From positions 1 through 17,174 of the forward strand of contig JBILNK010000089.1 in NCBI GenBank assembly GCA_044375105.1: a stretch of DNA of 17,174 nucleotides, read 5' to 3'. This document shows, one piece after another, positions 12,592 to 17,174 of this stretch (positions within the stretch are counted from its first letter, which is position 1; each line of letters opens with the position of its first letter). The DNA comes from JBIKLM01 sp044375105. Its GTDB lineage: Bacteria; Planctomycetota; UBA1135; GCA-002686595. Made by a program: the position numbers and the translations under genes. A model generated the notes under the pieces. That model made no database searches. It saw nothing but the letters and a program-made list of their open reading frames with translations, and was not told the DNA's origin.

Positions 12592-15500
12592 CGGATCAAC
12601 CTGGGCAATCTGGGAACGCTCGGCATGGGCTTCTTGGTCTCTCGGCGCTCGCCGGGGGGCGCGATCGGGCCCAGGCTCAGACCTTCGTTGGTCAGGTATT
12701 GGCGCAGCTCGGGCAACTCGAAGAGCTGCCGGCCGACCACAGCGGCGCTGTGACTGGCGGTGGCGACGGTGTCGTGCAGGAAGATCACGAAGATCAGCTT
12801 GGGATCCCGGGCCGGGGCCCAGCCGGCCAGCCAGGTGTGCTTTCCTCGACGGGTTCCAGCCTGGCCCGGCAGGCTGCGGGCAACCAAGTCGGCGCTGCCC
12901 GTCTTGACCGCGATCTCGAGCCCGATCCGGTCGACGGCCAGCTCGTCGTAGGCCGATCCCTGGCGAGAATTGGCGACCCCGATCATGGCCTCCCGAACGA
13001 ACTCCAAAGCCTGCGCCGAATAGGGCAAGGGGCGCGGCGGCCGAGCCTCGAGGAATCGATCGCCGACCCGCTCAATCAGCTGGAGATCGGGCAGCCGCCC
13101 CGTGGCCAGAGCGCACAGGGCGCGGGCCAGCTGGGCCGGGGTACCCTCGAGCACCTGCAGGCCGTTGGCCGCCCGGCGCACCTGTCGATCGAGGCGCGCG
13201 TCGCGGGTCCATTGCAGGATCTGCGGAACGACCTCGAGGTGCGGGGGCCCCGGGCCCAGGGACTCGATGCCGGTGGGCTGACCGAAGCCGAAGGATTCGC
13301 AGATCGCCGCCAGACCATCCGGCCCCAGGTCGTCCGCAAGGCGCGCGAAGAAACAGTTGCAGGAGACGTGCAAGGCCTCCTCGAGATCCATGGCGCCATG
13401 GCCGTACTGGGAGTGGCAGCGCACCCCGCCCCACTCCGCCCAGGAAAGGCCGGAGGGCGCCTCGCAGGTGTGCACGAAGTTCGGCCCGAAGCCCCTGGCG
13501 GCGAGGCGATCGAGGGCGTGCACCGCCACGAAGGGTTTGAACACCGAGCCCAGGGGCTGGAAGGTGGGTTTGCGCAGGGTGCGCTCGATCACCAGCGCGC
13601 GCTGCCCCTCGGCCCGGCCGAGGCGGCCCAGGGCGCTTTGGTCCGGAGCCGATCCGAGGGCCAGCAGATGGCCGGCCGGCGTGCACAGGACGATCGCTCC
13701 GACCGGCGCGTCGAACCAATCCCGGTCGGCCTTGGGATCGTAGTCCGGAAAGCGCGGTCGATTGATCAGCCCGGAAGCAGCCCGTTGCAGGGCCGGATCG
13801 ATGCTCAGCCAGACATCTTCGCCGTCCTGAGCCTCGCTGAGCGACACCGAGCGGGCGCCGCGGCCATAGACGTCCTCGAGTCCCAGGCGCTCGCGATAGC
13901 CGTTGCGTCCGCGCAGGAAGCGATCGAGGTAAGCCTCCAGGCCGCTCACGCCTCGGGACTCGTCGACCAACAGGAGCTCCTGCATCAAGGACCGCAGGCG
14001 CTGCTCCTCTTCGCTGCTGCGCAGGGACTTGGCCTTGAGCGCGTCGAATTCCCCCTGCTTGGCGCGCTGGCGCTGGAATGCTTCTGCGTCCAGGGCGCCC
14101 ACGCTGCCGACCAATTCGGTCAGGATCGGGACGGGCTGCCGGCCGCCCTCCGCGATCGTGCGCTCGCGCTGGCGGTAGCTCTGGACCTCGATGCCGGGAA
14201 AACGCTGGCCGAATCGCGAGAGCAGGAAAACGACCTCGTCGCTCGGCCCGCCATGCAGCACGGCGGGCCGACTGCCGTAGTCCTTGAGCAGACTCTTGGC
14301 CCGCTCGGAGAGGCGGTCCAGGCGGTCGCGGGCGACTTCGAGGCGTCCGTTTCGATCCGGATCGAGGGACAGCAGCCCTTGGATGTGCTGGCGGACGCGG
14401 GCCTGGAAGCTGAGCTCGAAGCTGTCGAGCAGCGCCACGCACAGCTCCGTCAGACGCGCCCGGGCCTCCGGCGCAGCCCGCCCCAGGTCGCGGCGCCAGA
14501 CCTCGGCCAGGCTCTCGCCGTAGCGCCGCTTCCAGTCCCTGCCGAGCTCCGCAGCGATGCGTGCCTCGAGCTCGGCTCGGCGGACTGGTTCGAGCATCGC
14601 GACCAGGTCGGCGAAGGTCAGTGGGCGCCGGTTCGCCCGGCGGTACTCCGGGTCGAACAGTTCGAGCGCCGGCCCCGGCTCGGGCGGAACCGCAGCAAGC
14701 GCATAGGCTCGGTTCAAGGCCGGGAAGACCGCCGGTTCGGACAGCTCGCGCCAGGGGCGCGGGGTCCCGTCCAGGGCCGTGGCGAAGCTCTGACCGTCGG
14801 CGTACAGCGACGCCAGGGCCGAGTGGACCAGCTCGGCATCGGCCTGTTCGGTCAGCTTCAGCATCGCCAGCAGGCGCTCGAAGGCGTAGCCATCGCGCCA
14901 GGAGCGCAGGAACGCGGAGCGGGTCTGATAGACCCAGGCCACCAGCCGCGGCGGGTCCCAACCGAGCTCGCGGCTCAGGAAGCCGAGGTCGTGGGTCTCG
15001 AGCAGCAGGCTGGGCTCGATGCGGCCCGCTTCGAAGCCGAGCACGTCGGCGAACAGGCGCGCCGCCGCGGCGTCCTCAAGGGAGGCCCGCCAGGCCTCCA
15101 GCTGGCCGATCAGCGAATCGAGCGGGGCGCGCCGCTGGTCCAGCTCGCCGGTGGGCCAATCCAACCGGTTGGCCAGATCCCGCAGCGCCTCGCCGGCTTC
15201 CTTCCACGCCGCCGCGCGCGACTCCAAGAGCTCGCGGGGCGAGATCGCGCGCCATTCCGCCAGCAGGTCCAGGTACGAGCGCCGCTCGCGCGGCGAGCGT
15301 TCGAGCTTGGCTAAACGCGAGCGCTCCTTGGTCGTGAGCCCCAGCAGCGCCTTGGCGTAGTAATGCAGGTCCGAGGCGCGGCCGGGCCGCCCTTCCGAGT
15401 AGGGCGAGTCGGTGGCCGGCAGGGCGAAGCTGCCGCGGGCCAATGCCGCGCCGCGCCCGAAGGCGTAGATCTCGCCCGGGGACAGCCCGATCAGCTCGGC

Positions 15501-15842
15501 CGCCGAGTCGTACAGCGTCGGCGCCGCCTCTTCCAGGGAGACCGGCCGCTTGAGCACGATCGAGCGCGCATGGGCCACCAGACCGAGCGGATGCCCGCGG
15601 CGGAAGTCGCGGTAGTTGAGCTCCAGCCGGTAGGCACCCACGTCCCGCGCCAGGGGCATGCCGCTGCGGTCGCGGATCGCGCCCCGGTCGTAGGTCAACA
15701 CCTGACCGCTGCGCAGCGCCTGCCGGGCCTGTTCGGCCCAGATGGCGTGCTGCTCGATCTGGACCTGCCAGAGGCGCTGGACCAGCACGGCGGCGGCCAA
15801 CAGCAGGATCAGGATCAGCGGACCCGTGCGGCGGCCGCCCAC
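12588..15842 (-). CDS. mrdA: PBP2, peptidoglycan transpeptidase with a ~430-residue insertion
   Basis: A class B penicillin-binding protein that cross-links peptidoglycan with RodA. From GTG 15842 it is 1084 residues; GGAGG six bases upstream supports this start over ATG 15908 (22 codons earlier, with a 94-base overlap with mreD). Layout: one N-terminal membrane segment (about 8-21), the conserved YDRGAIRDRSGMPLARD (51-67), a helix-rich insertion (about 96-533), the pedestal resuming at RFPGIEVQSYRQR (547-559), LTELVGSVG (574-582), SGLEAYLDRFLRG (633-645), then the transpeptidase domain. Active-site motifs are intact: SVFK (Ser766, Lys769), SCN (827-829) and KTG (980-982). Their spacing of 61 and 214 residues matches ordinary PBP2, so the extra length is not in the catalytic domain. 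A smaller Glu/Arg-rich addition sits at about 585-630. Usual PBP2 length is 600-700. It lies between mreD and rodA in one operon, overlapping mreD by 28 bases and rodA by 4. Confidence 0.93.
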   Translation of the reverse strand: MGGRRTGPLILILLLAAAVLVQRLWQVQIEQHAIWAEQARQALRSGQVLTYDRGAIRDRSGMPLARDVGAYRLELNYRDFRRGHPLGLVAHARSIVLKRPVSLEEAAPTLYDSAAELIGLSPGEIYAFGRGAALARGSFALPATDSPYSEGRPGRASDLHYYAKALLGLTTKERSRLAKLERSPRERRSYLDLLAEWRAISPRELLESRAAAWKEAGEALRDLANRLDWPTGELDQRRAPLDSLIGQLEAWRASLEDAAAARLFADVLGFEAGRIEPSLLLETHDLGFLSRELGWDPPRLVAWVYQTRSAFLRSWRDGYAFERLLAMLKLTEQADAELVHSALASLYADGQSFATALDGTPRPWRELSEPAVFPALNRAYALAAVPPEPGPALELFDPEYRRANRRPLTFADLVAMLEPVRRAELEARIAAELGRDWKRRYGESLAEVWRRDLGRAAPEARARLTELCVALLDSFELSFQARVRQHIQGLLSLDPDRNGRLEVARDRLDRLSERAKSLLKDYGSRPAVLHGGPSDEVVFLLSRFGQRFPGIEVQSYRQRERTIAEGGRQPVPILTELVGSVGALDAEAFQRQRAKQGEFDALKAKSLRSSEEEQRLRSLMQELLLVDESRGVSGLEAYLDRFLRGRNGYRERLGLEDVYGRGARSVSLSEAQDGEDVWLSIDPALQRAASGLINRPRFPDYDPKADRDWFDAPVGAIVLCTPAGHLLALGSAPDQSALGRLGRAEGQRALVIERTLRKPTFQPLGSVFKPFVAVHALDRLAARGFGPNFVHTCEAPSGLSWAEWGGVRCHSQYGHGAMDLEEALHVSCNCFFARLADDLGPDGLAAICESFGFGQPTGIESLGPGPPHLEVVPQILQWTRDARLDRQVRRAANGLQVLEGTPAQLARALCALATGRLPDLQLIERVGDRFLEARPPRPLPYSAQALEFVREAMIGVANSRQGSAYDELAVDRIGLEIAVKTGSADLVARSLPGQAGTRRGKHTWLAGWAPARDPKLIFVIFLHDTVATASHSAAVVGRQLFELPELRQYLTNEGLSLGPIAPPGERRETKKPMPSVPRLPRLIR

Positions 15843-16366
15843 GACTCCCCTCCCGATGGACGCCAGAGCAGCGAAAGTCCCGGCAATCCGCGGACCCAAG
15901 GCAGGCATAGGGCCGCCAGCAGCCCGGTCGAAAGGGCCGACAACAGCACGCCGTCGTAGGGATCGCGGGCCGGCTCGAGGGGCAGCGCCGTGCGGCGCAC
16001 CAGGCACAGTCGCAACCACAGCTCGAGCAGCAGGCCGCAGAGCCCCGCGCACAGCCCGCGCGTCAGCGCCGCATCCGGGCTGAGCCAAAGCCGCAGCGCT
16101 TCGCCCGCTCCGACCGCCAGCAGGTAGCCCGCCGCCAGGGCCACCAGGGGCACGGCGCTGAACTGCGCTTCGAGGCCGGCCAGGACCAGGGCCGCAAGCC
16201 GCGCCCGGGATCTCGGCACGGCCAGCGACAGCGACAAGAGCAGCAGCAGCGGCAGGTCGGGAACGGGGACGGCGCCGGGCAGGCGCGCGCCGACGGCACC
16301 CTCCAGGGCGAACAGCCAGGCGCCCCAAAAGCCCAGGGCCAGCCAACCAAGCCAGCGCCCGCTCAT
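15815..16366 (-). CDS. mreD: MreD-like rod-shape-determining membrane protein
   Basis: A 183-residue, strongly hydrophobic protein with about five membrane segments (around residues 6-25, 38-50, 57-85, 98-117 and 140-160). MreD sequences diverge widely, so the call rests on size, membrane pattern and position between mreC and the PBP2 gene. MreD works in the inner membrane with MreC to balance PBP2/RodA activity. Its ATG overlaps the mreC stop as ATGA, and its last 28 bases overlap the start of the PBP2 gene. The unusually charged or Ala-rich final 25 residues are encoded in this overlap. Confidence 0.8.
   Translation of the reverse strand: MSGRWLGWLALGFWGAWLFALEGAVGARLPGAVPVPDLPLLLLLSLSLAVPRSRARLAALVLAGLEAQFSAVPLVALAAGYLLAVGAGEALRLWLSPDAALTRGLCAGLCGLLLELWLRLCLVRRTALPLEPARDPYDGVLLSALSTGLLAALCLPWVRGLPGLSLLWRPSGGESWAAAARVR
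15846..15854 (-). promoter_or_regulatory. Ribosome-binding site GGGAGGGGA deciding the PBP2 start
   Basis: On the minus strand GGGAGGGGA is followed by GTC and then GTG (15842-15840), placing GGAGG six bases from the GTG. The next codons encode the arginines and hydrophobic segment expected at a PBP2 N-terminus. It lies inside the end of mreD. Confidence 0.65.
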
Positions 16367-17174
16367 GGCAAGCCCCGCAGCAGGCGGGTCTCCGCGGCCC
16401 CGGGCCGCCGCACCCACAGGGGTCGATCGGGCCCTGGCTCGGGGCTCGCATCGGTCAGCGCCAGGCGCTGCCCGCTGCCCTGGGCCTGCCCGGTGCGCAC
16501 GTAGCTCTCCCCCAGCAGCAGCCCCGCAGGCAGGCCGACCTCTCCGGTGCCGGTGAAGAGCGTCAGCCGCACCGGCGTGCCGGCGGGCGCGCCCGGAAGC
16601 TCGAAGGCCAAGCTCGCATGCCAGTGCAGCAGCGGCCGGCCCGTGAGCGGATCGCGGCCCAAGGTGGTCATACGGCCGAGCACCTGCGGCGCGCGCAGCG
16701 GGTCGTCGGGGAATCCGGCGGCGACGGGCAGCGAAAGCCCCGGATCGTCCAGCAGCCGCACCTCGGCCGAACCGGGCAGCACCGCGCCCAAGCGTCCGAT
16801 CAGCCGCGCGCCGGCCACGACAGCGCAGCCCTCCACCAAACCATCCCGCGCTCCGACCTCGAGCTGCAGGCTGCGGCGCCAGCGGCTCGGCTCGCCGGTC
16901 GCCCAAATGCGCGCCGCAACCCATTCGGCATCCTCCAGCGGATGGGCCGGGGCCGAGGGCAGCTCCAAGCCCGGCCGGGCCGCGGTCAGGATCGCCAGGT
17001 GGAACAGGCCGTGCAGGAAATCGACCAAGGGCTCGACGCGCCGGTCCTGCTGGTTCTTCTCTGGCAGCAGGCGGCCCAGGGCGAAGCCCTCCGCCAGGCC
17101 GGAATAGGGATCGAGCTGCGGCAGCCACTCGTGCACCTCCAGGGGACCTTCGAGCGGCACTTCCGCCAAGATCC
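16363..17174 (-). CDS. mreC: MreC, rod-shape-determining protein, 5' end cut by the window edge
   Basis: About 269 residues are visible, with the frame open to the right edge, so the start, the membrane anchor and probably part of the coiled coil lie outside. Recognisable MreC pattern: ARIWATGEPSRWRRSLQLEV, then ARDGLVEGCAVVAGARLIGR, VRLLDDPGLSLPV, and GEVGLPAGLLLGE near the end, matching the family's two beta-domain motifs (GLVGRV...V.LLTDP and GG.FP.GL.VG). MreC is a periplasmic protein anchored in the inner membrane that activates PBP2. The family match is clear although weakly conserved. It is the first visible gene of the operon; mreB would be expected just outside the window, but that cannot be seen. 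Confidence 0.82.
   Translation of the reverse strand, partial: ILAEVPLEGPLEVHEWLPQLDPYSGLAEGFALGRLLPEKNQQDRRVEPLVDFLHGLFHLAILTAARPGLELPSAPAHPLEDAEWVAARIWATGEPSRWRRSLQLEVGARDGLVEGCAVVAGARLIGRLGAVLPGSAEVRLLDDPGLSLPVAAGFPDDPLRAPQVLGRMTTLGRDPLTGRPLLHWHASLAFELPGAPAGTPVRLTLFTGTGEVGLPAGLLLGESYVRTGQAQGSGQRLALTDASPEPGPDRPLWVRRPGAAETRLLRGLP

Noticed and set aside
12699..15314. 871-codon open frame on the plus strand
   Set aside because: It is antisense to PBP2, which has intact catalytic motifs; the plus-strand product shows no recognisable family.

Overview
The window is about 70% G+C, almost fully coding, and comes from a Gram-negative-type (diderm) bacterium: it carries the elongasome genes mreC-mreD-mrdA-rodA plus several proteins with export signals. 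The phylum cannot be fixed from the sequence. The mostly weak Shine-Dalgarno sequences and unfamiliar secreted proteins would suit Planctomycetota or a similar high-GC lineage, but this is a low-confidence inference. No tRNA, rRNA, CRISPR array, transposase or phage gene was recognised.

Layout. (1) Positions 2-1375, minus: a ClpX-type AAA+ unfoldase cut by the left edge. It has no N-terminal zinc-binding domain and carries a C-terminal extension of unknown function. (2) 1642-3720, minus: an exported metallophosphatase/5'-nucleotidase. The gap to clpX holds three tandem GC hairpins. (3) 3978-7400, plus: a tight three-gene cluster, divergent from the nucleotidase. The first gene is a SelL-related peroxiredoxin-like protein whose frame is interrupted by one in-frame TGA exactly where the first Cys of the redox CxxC motif belongs, followed by a foldable hairpin. 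The simplest reading is a selenoprotein with a UxxC motif. Next come an alpha/beta-hydrolase-fold protein lacking the catalytic serine, and a compact ATP-grasp plus phosphohistidine swivel protein of the PEP-utilising superfamily. (4) 7401-7985: a 585-base stretch without a convincing gene. (5) 7986-8639 and 8880-11204, plus: two exported proteins of unknown function, one Cys-rich and one large with a low-complexity linker containing a 15-bp tandem repeat. A run of hairpins separates them. (6) 11416 to the right edge, minus: rodA, mrdA (PBP2), mreD and partial mreC, in transcription order mreC-mreD-mrdA-rodA, with overlapping stop/start codons.

How the genes work together: MreC, MreD, PBP2 and RodA form the lateral-wall peptidoglycan synthesis complex (RodA glycosyltransferase, PBP2 transpeptidase, MreC/MreD regulators). 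The PBP2 here is about 1084 residues rather than the usual 600-700, because of a roughly 430-residue insertion between its N-terminal conserved motif and the rest of the pedestal domain, while all catalytic motifs are intact. The three-gene cluster at 3978-7400 probably forms one transcription unit, but its shared purpose is unknown. The most notable features are the apparent new selenoprotein and the giant PBP2.
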